Part shown: one piece after another, positions 34,319 through 44,063 of the stretch | Layout of the letters: each line of letters starts with the position of its first letter | Position numbering within the stretch: position 1 is the first letter of the stretch | DNA from: Deltaproteobacteria bacterium | Lineage (GTDB): Bacteria > Myxococcota_A > Polyangia > Haliangiales > JADYYK01 | Length of the DNA stretch: 64,000 nt | Assembly: GCA_020853705.1 (NCBI GenBank) | Contig: JADYYK010000099.1 | Span: 22,224-86,223 of the forward strand | Direction: 5' to 3' | Translations under genes and position numbers: made by a program | The notes under the pieces: model-generated | Told to the model about the DNA's origin: nothing | Database searches by the model: none | What the model saw: the letters and a program-made list of their open reading frames with translations, nothing else

Positions 34319-36292
34319 ATGGCCGAGCATGTGACTGCGGGGGAACGTCAGCCGGCGCTGAGCGAGCGCGAGCGCAAGATCCTGTGGGCGGTCGCCGAGG
34401 CGGCGCTGCCCGCGGGAGAGATCTTCCCGGGCGCAGATCGCGGCGTGATCGACAAGGTCGAGCACTTCCTGCGCGTGTCGGGGCCGGTCGCGACCAGGCC
34501 ATACCAGGCGCTGCTGTGGGCGCTGGAGGCGCAGGCGCGGCTGACCTCGCTGCGCGGCTTTGCCGGCCTTGGGCTGCAGCGCCGACAGGAGCTGCTGATG
34601 CGCTGGTTCGACTCTGGCAGCTACGCCCGCCGGATGTCGCTGCGCGCGCTGCTGACGCCGCTCAAGGTGGCTCACTACAACAACCCGGCGTTCTACAAGC
34701 AGCTCGGCTGCGTGTACGAGCGGCCCGCGGGCAAGCCGGAGAAGCAGCGCTGGATGTCCCAGGTGGTGGCCGGCGAGTCGCTCGGCGCCGACGAGCGCAT
34801 CGAGTGCGACGTGGTGGTCATCGGCACCGGCGCGGGCGGCGCGGTGGTCGCGCGCGAGCTCAGCGAGCAGGGTCACGCGGTGGTCATGCTCGAGGAGGGC
34901 GCCTTCTTCGGGCGCCAGGACTTCAACGGGCAGACCGCCGACATGCAGCGCCTGCTGTATCGCGACATGGGCGCCACCGGCGCGCTGGGCAACACCATGA
35001 TCCCGATCCCGGTCGGGCGCACGGTGGGCGGCTCGACCACCATCAACTCGGGCACCTGCTTCCGGGTCCCCGACCGGGTGCTGGCCAAGTGGCGCAACGA
35101 GATGGGCCTCGGCGAGTTCACCCCCGAGCACCTGGCGCCGTACTACGACCGCGTCGAGGGCGTCATCGGCGCGGGCGCCAATCCGGCCAAGTACCTGGGG
35201 GCCATCGCGCGGCTGATCGCCAAGGGCTGCGACGTGCTGGGCTACTCGCACAAGCCGCTCCAGCGCAACGCGCCCGACTGTGACGGCCAGGGCGTGTGCT
35301 GCTTCGGCTGCCCGACCGACGCCAAGCGCTCGATGAACGTGTCCTACGTGCCGATGGCGCTGAAGGCGGGCGCGCAGCTCTACACCGGCGTGCGCGCGAC
35401 CACGGTGCTGACGCAGAGCGGGCGCGCGGTCGGCGTGGTGGCGCGCACCGCGGGGCGGCAGGGCGCGCCGGGGGTGTCGCTGACGGTGCACGCGCGCACG
35501 GTGGTGGTGGCGTGCGGGTCGCTGCACACGCCGGTGTTCCTGATGCAGAACGGCCTCGCGAACGGCTCCGGGCAGCTGGGCAAGAACCTGTCGATCCATC
35601 CGGCCATCGGCATGGCGGCGGAGTTCGGCGAGCAGGTCCAGGGCTACAACGCGGTGCCCCAGGGCTACTCGATCGACGAGTTCCACGACGAAGGGCTGAT
35701 GTTCGAGGGCGCCATGTTCCCGCTCGACATGGGGGCCTCGGTGATGCCGCAGTTCGGGCCGCAGTTCGTGCGCCTGATGGAGCGCTACGACCGCGTCGCC
35801 ATGTTCGGCTGCATGATCGAGGACACCTCCCGCGGGCAGGTCCGCGTGGTGCGCGGGCGGCCGCTGCCGATCTACTTCCTGAACGACGGCGACGTGGCGC
35901 GCCTCAAGCGCGCGGTCGACATCCTGGGCCGGGTCTACTTCGCGGCCGGAGCGCGGCGCGTGTTCTCGATGGTGCACGGCTTCGACGAGTGGCGCAGCGA
36001 GGCCGACATGGCCGGCTTCCGCCACGCCAGGCTGAAGGCGCGCGACTTCGACATCACGGCGTACCACCCGCTGGGCACGGCGCGCATGGGGCGTGACCCC
36101 AGGACCAGCGTGGTCGGGACCGACCACCAGGTGCACGACGTGCCCGGGCTGTATGTGACCGACGGCAGCTCGGTGCCGTCGTCACTGGGGGTCAATCCGC
36201 AGGTCACCATCATGGCCCTGGCGACGCGGGCCGCCGAGGCCATCGGCAAGGCGCTGGAGCGCGGCGACGACCGCGGGTCGATCGCGGCCTAG
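34319..36292 (+). CDS. GMC-family alcohol/sterol oxidoreductase
   Basis: Encodes 657 residues from ATG 34319, chosen because GGGGAGG at 34307-34313 is an ideal ribosome-binding site. About 140 N-terminal residues are helical and resemble the gluconate dehydrogenase small-subunit region. The FAD motif is VVVIGTGAGGAVVARELSEQG; the C-terminal catalytic region has YHPLGTARMG and GVNPQVTIMAL. A CCFGCPTDAK cysteine cluster is typical of long-chain alcohol oxidase/sterol-type members. It likely oxidises a hydrophobic alcohol and passes electrons to quinone or O2. It is divergent from its TetR regulator. Confidence 0.85.
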   Translation: MAEHVTAGERQPALSERERKILWAVAEAALPAGEIFPGADRGVIDKVEHFLRVSGPVATRPYQALLWALEAQARLTSLRGFAGLGLQRRQELLMRWFDSGSYARRMSLRALLTPLKVAHYNNPAFYKQLGCVYERPAGKPEKQRWMSQVVAGESLGADERIECDVVVIGTGAGGAVVARELSEQGHAVVMLEEGAFFGRQDFNGQTADMQRLLYRDMGATGALGNTMIPIPVGRTVGGSTTINSGTCFRVPDRVLAKWRNEMGLGEFTPEHLAPYYDRVEGVIGAGANPAKYLGAIARLIAKGCDVLGYSHKPLQRNAPDCDGQGVCCFGCPTDAKRSMNVSYVPMALKAGAQLYTGVRATTVLTQSGRAVGVVARTAGRQGAPGVSLTVHARTVVVACGSLHTPVFLMQNGLANGSGQLGKNLSIHPAIGMAAEFGEQVQGYNAVPQGYSIDEFHDEGLMFEGAMFPLDMGASVMPQFGPQFVRLMERYDRVAMFGCMIEDTSRGQVRVVRGRPLPIYFLNDGDVARLKRAVDILGRVYFAAGARRVFSMVHGFDEWRSEADMAGFRHARLKARDFDITAYHPLGTARMGRDPRTSVVGTDHQVHDVPGLYVTDGSSVPSSLGVNPQVTIMALATRAAEAIGKALERGDDRGSIAA

Positions 36293-36304
36293 GCCGGGCG
36301 ATGC

Positions 36305-36344
36305 GGGGCGTGGGGGGCCCGGGGCGGGGCGGGTGGGCGTGGGG
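36305..36344 (+). other. G-quadruplex-forming run in a promoter gap
   Basis: Seven runs of three to six G with one- to three-base loops lie on the plus strand in 40 bases, between the GMC gene and the next gene. This is a strong sequence match to G4 motifs. It is in the non-template strand, upstream of a start codon. Confidence 0.5.
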
Positions 36345-36415
36345 CGTGGCCCTGGCGGGCGGGCCTGGCGCAGGCTGGATGGCGCGGACCGGGCCGACCT
36401 GCTAGGGTCTGACCC

Positions 36416-37132
36416 GTGGGCGCAACCGAGATCATTCTTCCGCTGATCTTCCTGGCTGGCGTGGTGGCGCTGCTGGCGATCCCACGCTACCGGCGCCGCC
36501 AGCAGAACAAGCTCGAGGGCCGCGCGACGCACCAGATGCAGCGCGACGAGTTCGAGCTGGCGCTGGAGCAGCTGCCCAAGGAGTCCAATCAGCTGGGCAC
36601 CCGGGTGCAGCGTGGCTGGTGTCTGCTGCTGACCGGCCAGACCGACGCCGGCCTGGCCGAGCTCAAGCAGGACGGCGGCGACCTGCCTGGTGATCCGCGC
36701 GCTCGCCTCGACGTCTGGCTCAGCATCGCGCGCGCCATGGCGCTGACCAACGCCGACAGCGATCGTGCCACCGCGCTGTCCAGCAAGGTGCGCCACGCGC
36801 TGACCCAGCTGCCGACCTCGTGGCACGCCGCCATCGAGGCCCAGCTGGCCGAGATCGACGGCTGGATGCAGCTGCACCGCGGGCAGAGCATCCACGCCCT
36901 GGCCTCGTTCGATCGCGCCATCGAGCAGCCCACCGGCAAGCCCTGGATCGACGCCGCCCGCCTGTATGGCCGCGCCTGCGCCCTCATCGAGATGGGGCGC
37001 TACGAGCAGGGCAAGGCCGGCCTCGAGGACGCCGCCGCGCTGGGCCCCGACCGCGCCAACGTCAGCCGCGCCCACGCGCTGCTGGAAGAGATGAAGGCCG
37101 GCCCGTATCGCAAGCAGCCCGCCCGGACCTGA
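36416..37132 (+). CDS. Membrane-anchored TPR-like protein
   Basis: Encodes 238 residues from GTG 36416. A single N-terminal hydrophobic segment (IILPLIFLAGVVALLAI) is followed by basic residues and then helical repeats that look like degenerate TPRs (EFELALEQLPKESNQLGTRVQRGW, ALASFDRAIEQP, EQGKAGLEDAAALGPD). It is probably a cytoplasm-facing scaffold tethered to the inner membrane. The function is unrecognised. It is followed by a convergent lipoprotein gene. Confidence 0.7.
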   Translation: MGATEIILPLIFLAGVVALLAIPRYRRRQQNKLEGRATHQMQRDEFELALEQLPKESNQLGTRVQRGWCLLLTGQTDAGLAELKQDGGDLPGDPRARLDVWLSIARAMALTNADSDRATALSSKVRHALTQLPTSWHAAIEAQLAEIDGWMQLHRGQSIHALASFDRAIEQPTGKPWIDAARLYGRACALIEMGRYEQGKAGLEDAAALGPDRANVSRAHALLEEMKAGPYRKQPART

Positions 37133-37231
37133 GGCGCGCAGCCGCAGCGCAGCGCTCGGGGCGCGCGGTCGTTCCTGGGCAGCCCGCTAGCGCGAAGGTC
37201 AGTTGCTCCGAGGGTCGAAGTGAGCCCGAGG

Positions 37232-38221
37232 TCAGCTCGAGCCGCAGAAGGCGACGCAGGTCGAGACCCCGGCGCTGGTCGCGCAGCGGCCCTGGCACTC
37301 GGCGTTGCCGCTGCTGCACGGCATGCCGGCGCCGAGCTTGCGGGTGCAGGTGCCGGGGCTGCCGGCGGGGCCCGCGCAGTACAGGCCGGCGGCGCAGTCG
37401 AGCGGGAGGTCGCAGGGGGCGCCCACGCCGCCCAGGCTGGCGACACAGCTGTGGCGGTAGCAGGTCAGGCCGTCGCCGCAGTCCTGGGCCAGGTCACAGG
37501 CGCCGGTCTGTGCGGCGACACACCTGCGTGACTGCGGGTCGCAGTGCGCACCGGTCACGCACAGCGGGTGAAAGCCCAGCTTGAGCGTGGTGATCTGCGC
37601 GCCCGCGCCGGTGGGGCCGCCGCACGCGGCGCCGACGGCGCCCGGGGCGCTGCAGCTGCCGCTGGCCTGGCCCTGCGCGGCCAGGCAGGTCAGGCCAGGT
37701 TGACACTCGTAGTCGCGCACGCAGCTTCCGCCGCTGGGCTGCTGGCCGACCAGGACGTCGCGACACGGCGGCGTGCGCAGCAGCGCCAGCGCGGACAGGA
37801 GCTCCTTGCCGCAGGCCTGGGCCAGCTCGGCGTCGAAGGCCGCGAAGCAGGCGCTGGCGGCGCTGGCGTCGAGGCGCAGCCGGCCGGCGGCGCCGGAGGC
37901 CTCGAAGGCGGGGCCGCAGCTCATGCGCACGCCGTCGAAGGCGTTGAGCAGGGAGCGGTAGTCGCTGGTCTGCTTGTCGGCGCTCGAGCAGCAGGTGTCG
38001 GCGCCCATCAAGGTGGCGCCCACGGTGCGCATGCAAAAGCTCGAGCCGCTGCCAGGCGGGAAGCCGACCAGCGCGGCGTCGGCGCTGGTGGTGCTGGCGT
38101 CGGCGCCGGTGGCGCCGGCGTCGCTGCCGACGGCGGCATCGAGCTGGGCGTGGGCGTCGGGGTCGCTGCAGGCGGACGACACGACGGTGAGCAGGGCGGT
38201 GGCGAGCAGCGCGAGCTTCAT
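37232..38221 (-). CDS. Cys-rich lipoprotein of unknown function
   Basis: Encodes 329 residues from ATG 38221, giving MKLALLATALLTVVSSAC, a clear signal with a lipobox-like SSAC. An Asp/Ala/Thr-rich linker follows, typical of myxobacterial lipoproteins. The rest has about 25 Cys in repeating blocks such as CVRDYECQPGLTC, CDLAQDCGDGLTC and CDLPLDCAAGLYC, in EGF/Dickkopf-like spacing, so it is disulfide-rich and extracellular or periplasmic. The partner and role are unknown. Confidence 0.7.
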   Translation of the reverse strand: MKLALLATALLTVVSSACSDPDAHAQLDAAVGSDAGATGADASTTSADAALVGFPPGSGSSFCMRTVGATLMGADTCCSSADKQTSDYRSLLNAFDGVRMSCGPAFEASGAAGRLRLDASAASACFAAFDAELAQACGKELLSALALLRTPPCRDVLVGQQPSGGSCVRDYECQPGLTCLAAQGQASGSCSAPGAVGAACGGPTGAGAQITTLKLGFHPLCVTGAHCDPQSRRCVAAQTGACDLAQDCGDGLTCYRHSCVASLGGVGAPCDLPLDCAAGLYCAGPAGSPGTCTRKLGAGMPCSSGNAECQGRCATSAGVSTCVAFCGSS

Positions 38222-38695
38222 CCGCGCACGACACCGCAGCCGCGGCGCCACGACCAGGAACTCCCTCGTTACATCTGCGCCCGCGCGGCGGGCCGCCCAG
38301 GCGGCGGGGGGCGCGCGCCCCCGGCGTCACCGGGCGTCGCACGGCGGGGCGTGATCAAGGTTGATCAGGCTGGCGGGCGGCGGACTGCATCGAGGCCCGG
38401 CGTCGCCCTGGCTGTCGGCAGCGGCCGCAGCCCGAGCCGCGTCGCTCGCGGTGAGCGGCGCGTCGCCAGGAGCAGGCCGTGTGCCGGGGCGCGGCCACTG
38501 GAGAGCCATCGGTCGAGTTGTGGTGCGGGTCGACCCAGGAGGCGTGCCCCGCCGCGTGGCCGACGGACGCGGGTGGCTCGGGCGACGGGCTCCTCGTCGG
38601 GGCAAGGCCCACCGGGGCCCCACTCCGCCCACGCCGCGACTCCGCGGCGGCCGGCCATGTGGCAGGCTCGACCCTCGGAGCCGCTGACCTTCGCG
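38222..38695. other. 474-base stretch with no supported gene
   Basis: The stretch is very GC-rich with several overlapping open frames on both strands, none with a start, ribosome-binding site or protein-like composition. I see no tRNA, known RNA or repeat. It should hold the promoter of the lipoprotein gene and the 3' end region of the DciA-like gene. Confidence 0.5.
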
Positions 38696-39202
38696 TCAGG
38701 CGCCGAGCTTGCGACGCACGCGGGCCAGGGCCTCGCGCAGGTCGGGGTCGTCGATGGCGGCCAGCTCCTGGTCGATGCGCGCCGAGATCTCGGGCGTCAG
38801 GGTCGTGGCCAGGGGCTGCCGCGGTCGGCGCCGCGGCACCGGCGCGGGGACGCCGACCCCAGGCTCGGCCTGGGTGGGGACGGGCAGGGCGCCGGCGTGC
38901 AGGCGGACCTCGCGCACCACCTCGGCGCCCACCGCGGCGTTGACGCGGGTGCGCATCTCGTCGCGGTGGAAGCTGAGCTCGGCCAGCCAGGGCGAGCTGG
39001 TCACGCGCACGTGCAGCACCCCGCCCTCGAGCCGTCCCGGGCGTGCGCGGCGCGCGATCCGCTCACCGACCGCGCCGTCCCACGCCATCAGCGTGCGCAG
39101 CTCGTCGAGCTCGGGGCCGAGGTTGCGCGCGTCCATCACCCCCGCGACCAGGTCGCCGAGGTTGCGCTTGCCCAGCGCGCGCTTCTTGAGGTCCCGGCCC
39201 AC
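38696..39202 (-). CDS. DUF721/DciA-like protein
   Basis: Encodes 168 residues from GTG 39202. The N-terminal 100 residues carry the DUF721 pattern (GDLVAGVMDARNLG, WDGAVGERIARRARPGRLEGGVLHVRV, SPWLAELSFHRDEM). DUF721 includes DciA, the ancestral operator that helps load the replicative helicase DnaB in bacteria lacking DnaC. The C-terminal 60 residues are a Pro/Arg linker and a helical end. No replication gene is adjacent, so the role is inferred from the domain alone. Confidence 0.8.
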   Translation of the reverse strand: MGRDLKKRALGKRNLGDLVAGVMDARNLGPELDELRTLMAWDGAVGERIARRARPGRLEGGVLHVRVTSSPWLAELSFHRDEMRTRVNAAVGAEVVREVRLHAGALPVPTQAEPGVGVPAPVPRRRPRQPLATTLTPEISARIDQELAAIDDPDLREALARVRRKLGA

Positions 39203-39230
39203 GCCCCGAGGATAGCACCTCGGAGGAGGG

Positions 39231-39430
39231 GCCTCTGCGTCCGGCCTCGGGCGTCGGGCCTCGGGCGTCGGGCGTCGGGCCTCGGGCCTCGGGCCTCGGG
39301 CGTCCAGCCTCGGACGGCCGGCCTCCGGCGTCGGGCCTCCGGCGCCGGGTCTCGGGCGTCTGGCCTCCGGCGTCGGCGTGCGGCCTCGTGCGTCCAGCCT
39401 CGACGTCCGGCCTCTCCGGCCTCTGGGGGC
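39231..39430. repeat. Degenerate heptanucleotide repeat (GCSTCGG)n
   Basis: About 25 units of a seven-base motif alternating GCCTCGG and GCGTCGG, decaying to GCCTCCG and GCGTCCA toward the right, fill the gap upstream of the DciA-like gene and downstream of the next minus-strand gene. Seven is not a multiple of three and no frame here looks coding. Confidence 0.85.
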
Positions 39431-39440
39431 CGGGCAAGGG

Positions 39441-41615
<2,175 letters not shown>

Positions 41616-41688
41616 GAAGCCGCAATATCCGCCGATCCGCGCCACGGGATCAACCAGATCGTTGCTGAACCAACGATTCCTGTCGGGA

Positions 41689-42306
41689 CTACCGGTCGCG
41701 CAGGCGGCGGATCAGCTCGCGGATGCGGCGCGAGCCGCCGCCATCGCGATACACGAACTTGATGCCGGTGTGCTCGCCGGCGTGGTAGGTCACGCGCCCG
41801 GTGATCTCGATCGGCGCCGCACCACCCGGCGGCGTCAGCTCGACGATGACCTCGCAGCCCAGCGGCAGCGGCGACGGCGTCTTGAGCAGGGCGCCGCCCA
41901 CGCTGATCTCGGACAGCTCGGCGCCCGACTGCTCGGTGCTCGACGGGATGCGGTAGCGCACCTGCAGCTCGACCGGCAGGCGGGCGTGGCGGCGCCGCAG
42001 CGTGGGCGCGCGCTTGCCCTCCACGGTCGCGACCACGAACTCGCGCTTCTCGCGCTCGTCCTCGGCGAACTCGACCAGGGCGCCCGCGCGCACGCGCAGG
42101 CGCGGCAGCGCGGGGCGCCACGACTGCACCTTGCCGCGGATCATGACCTTGTTGGGCAGCGCGGGCACCGAGAGCTCCACGATGACCTCCTCGCCCACCG
42201 TCAGCGGCGTGGTGGTCGGGCAGAACAGCGCGGCAAAACCCGAGTCCTTCGCGAACTCGGCGCGAAACTCGTCGGTGGTGCGATAGCGGACCTTGAGGAT
42301 CTCCAC
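41689..42306 (-). CDS. PilZ-domain protein (c-di-GMP effector type)
   Basis: Encodes 205 residues from GTG 42306. The second half is a PilZ domain: the Arg-rich motif RRRHARLPVELQV and the SEISVGGALL motif bind cyclic di-GMP in the family. The first half is a beta-barrel with a related pattern (TVGEEVIVELSVPALPN), giving a two-barrel layout seen in several myxobacterial PilZ proteins linked to motility. Downstream targets are unknown. Confidence 0.85.
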   Translation of the reverse strand: MEILKVRYRTTDEFRAEFAKDSGFAALFCPTTTPLTVGEEVIVELSVPALPNKVMIRGKVQSWRPALPRLRVRAGALVEFAEDEREKREFVVATVEGKRAPTLRRRHARLPVELQVRYRIPSSTEQSGAELSEISVGGALLKTPSPLPLGCEVIVELTPPGGAAPIEITGRVTYHAGEHTGIKFVYRDGGGSRRIRELIRRLRDR

Positions 42307-42414
42307 GTCGGCGCGACCTTACTACAACCCAACCCCCCCCGGTCAATTCAACGACACCCGCTCGCGTGCTCCTGGTTGCAACCGCCACCCCCCCATGCGT
42401 AGATTCCGGCCCGC

Positions 42415-43125
42415 ATGGCCGACACCGACCGCGTGCTCATCGTGATGCCGACCTACAACGAGGTCGACAACCTCCCGGCCATCATCGCCGCCGTCCACGT
42501 CGAGCTGCCAGCGGCGCACCTGCTGGTGGTCGATGATGGTTCGCCCGACGGTACCGGCGCGCTGGCCGATCGCATGGCCGCGGCCGACCCGCGGGTCCAT
42601 GTGCTGCACCGCTCGGGCAAGCTGGGCCTCGGCACCGCGTACATCGCGGGCTTTCGCCACGCCATCCGCGAGCGCTATGACTACATCTTCGAGATGGACG
42701 CCGACTTCAGCCACGATCCGCGCTACCTCGGCGAGCTCCTGGCCGCGGCGCGCGCCGGCGCCGGGCTGGCCATCGGCTCGCGCTACGTGGCGGGCGGCGG
42801 CACCCGCAACTGGGGCCTCGGGCGCAAGCTCCTGTCGCGCGGCGGCGGCCTGTATGCGCGGACGATCCTGGGCATCAAGGTCAAGGATCTGACCGCGGGC
42901 TACAAGTGCTTCCGCCGCGAGGTGCTGGAGGCGCTCGATCTCGACGCCGTGCGCTCGGAGGGCTACTCGTTCCAGATCGAGCTGACCTACCGCACCATCA
43001 AGGCGGGCTTCCGCGTGGTCGAGCTGCCCATCGTGTTCGAGGACCGCCGGGTCGGACAGAGCAAGATGTCGCGTCGCATCATGCTGGAGGCGCTCGGCGT
43101 GGTCTGGCGCCTCAGGCTGGGCTGA
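42415..43125 (+). CDS. Polyprenol-phosphate mannose synthase-like GT2
   Basis: Encodes 236 residues. It shows VLIVMPTYNEVDNL, VVDDGSPDGTG, EMDADFSHDP, GSRYVAGG and DLTAGYKCFRREVL, the hallmark set of dolichol/polyprenol-phosphate mannosyltransferases, which make lipid-linked mannose from GDP-mannose. The long C-terminal membrane domain of some family members is absent. The last base of its stop overlaps the next ATG (TGATG), so it is coupled to the aminotransferase. Confidence 0.85.
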   Translation: MADTDRVLIVMPTYNEVDNLPAIIAAVHVELPAAHLLVVDDGSPDGTGALADRMAAADPRVHVLHRSGKLGLGTAYIAGFRHAIRERYDYIFEMDADFSHDPRYLGELLAAARAGAGLAIGSRYVAGGGTRNWGLGRKLLSRGGGLYARTILGIKVKDLTAGYKCFRREVLEALDLDAVRSEGYSFQIELTYRTIKAGFRVVELPIVFEDRRVGQSKMSRRIMLEALGVVWRLRLG

Positions 43126-44024
43126 TGGCGACGCGGGTCTGGCTCGACGGCATGGTGACCGACGCCGCGGGCGCGCGGGTGCCGGTGTTCGATCGCGGCT
43201 TCCTGTATGGCGACAGCATCTTCGAGGCCACGCGGACCTGGGGCGGCGTGCCGCTGTTCCTCAGCGAGCACCTCGATCGGCTGGAGCGCTCGGCGGCCTC
43301 GGTCGAGCTGACCCCGCCGCCGCGCGCCGAGATCGAGGCCGCCACGCTGGCCACGCTGGCCGCGGCCAACCAGGATCCAGGGCAGGGCGAGTCCAACCTG
43401 CGCATCATCGTGACCCGCGGTGAGGGCGAGCAGGGGCTGGATCCCGCGCTGGCGGGCGCGCCGCGCCTGGTCGTCATCGTGCGCGAGGTCGCGCTGCCCG
43501 CGCCCGAGCTGTACCTGACCGGCGCCAAGCTGGCGGTGGTGCGCCGGCGCAAGGACGCCGGCCGCGATCACTCGGTCAAGAGCTCCAACTACCTGGAGAA
43601 CCTGCTGGCGCTGGCCGAGGCCAAGCGCGACGGCGCCCACGAGGCGGTCATGCTCGATGGCGAGGGGCGCGTCGCCGAGGGCACCACCTCGAACCTGTTC
43701 CTGGTCAAGGCGGGCAGGGTGGTGACGCCCGACGTCGGCGTCGGCCTGCTCCCAGGGATCACCCGGGCGCAGGTCATGGACGCTGCGCGCGGCGACGGCA
43801 TCGTGGTGGAGGAGTCGCGGCCGCGGCCGGCCGATCTGGTGGGCGCCGACGAGCTGTTCCTGACCTCCAGCGTGCGCGGCGTGCTGCCGGTGACGCGGCT
43901 CGAGGCCGGCGGCGAGCACCGCATCGGCGACGGCCGGCCGGGCCCGGTGACCCGGCGCCTGATGGAGCTGTACCAGGCCCGCTGCGAGCGCGACGCGGCG
44001 GCCTTCCGCGCCCGCCACGGGTGA
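43125..44024 (+). CDS. Class IV PLP aminotransferase
   Basis: Encodes 299 residues from ATG 43125. The fold type IV pattern is clear: DRGFLYGDSIFE at the start, the PLP lysine in DHSVKSSNYLENL, EGTTSNLF and SSVRGVLPV near the C-terminus. The family includes branched-chain aminotransferase, D-amino-acid aminotransferase and aminodeoxychorismate lyase (PabC). The short length suits PabC or D-amino-acid transaminase better than IlvE, but motifs do not decide. Confidence 0.85.
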   Translation: MATRVWLDGMVTDAAGARVPVFDRGFLYGDSIFEATRTWGGVPLFLSEHLDRLERSAASVELTPPPRAEIEAATLATLAAANQDPGQGESNLRIIVTRGEGEQGLDPALAGAPRLVVIVREVALPAPELYLTGAKLAVVRRRKDAGRDHSVKSSNYLENLLALAEAKRDGAHEAVMLDGEGRVAEGTTSNLFLVKAGRVVTPDVGVGLLPGITRAQVMDAARGDGIVVEESRPRPADLVGADELFLTSSVRGVLPVTRLEAGGEHRIGDGRPGPVTRRLMELYQARCERDAAAFRARHG

Positions 44025-44063
44025 AGATCGCGGCCGGGCAGGGCGCGTGTTACGCTGGGCGCG

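Noticed and set aside
33455..36136. An 893-codon minus frame covering the GMC oxidoreductase
   Set aside because: Only its last 228 codons (TetR) look like protein. The upstream part is shadow antisense to the GMC gene.
38222..38695. A small gene or RNA in the gap after the Cys-rich lipoprotein
   Set aside because: Several overlapping frames, none with starts, ribosome sites or protein-like composition. No RNA fold was recognised by eye.
39231..39430. Coding sequence extending the DciA-like gene upstream
   Set aside because: The open frame runs through the heptamer repeats, giving Arg/Pro/Glu noise. The family start is at 39202.
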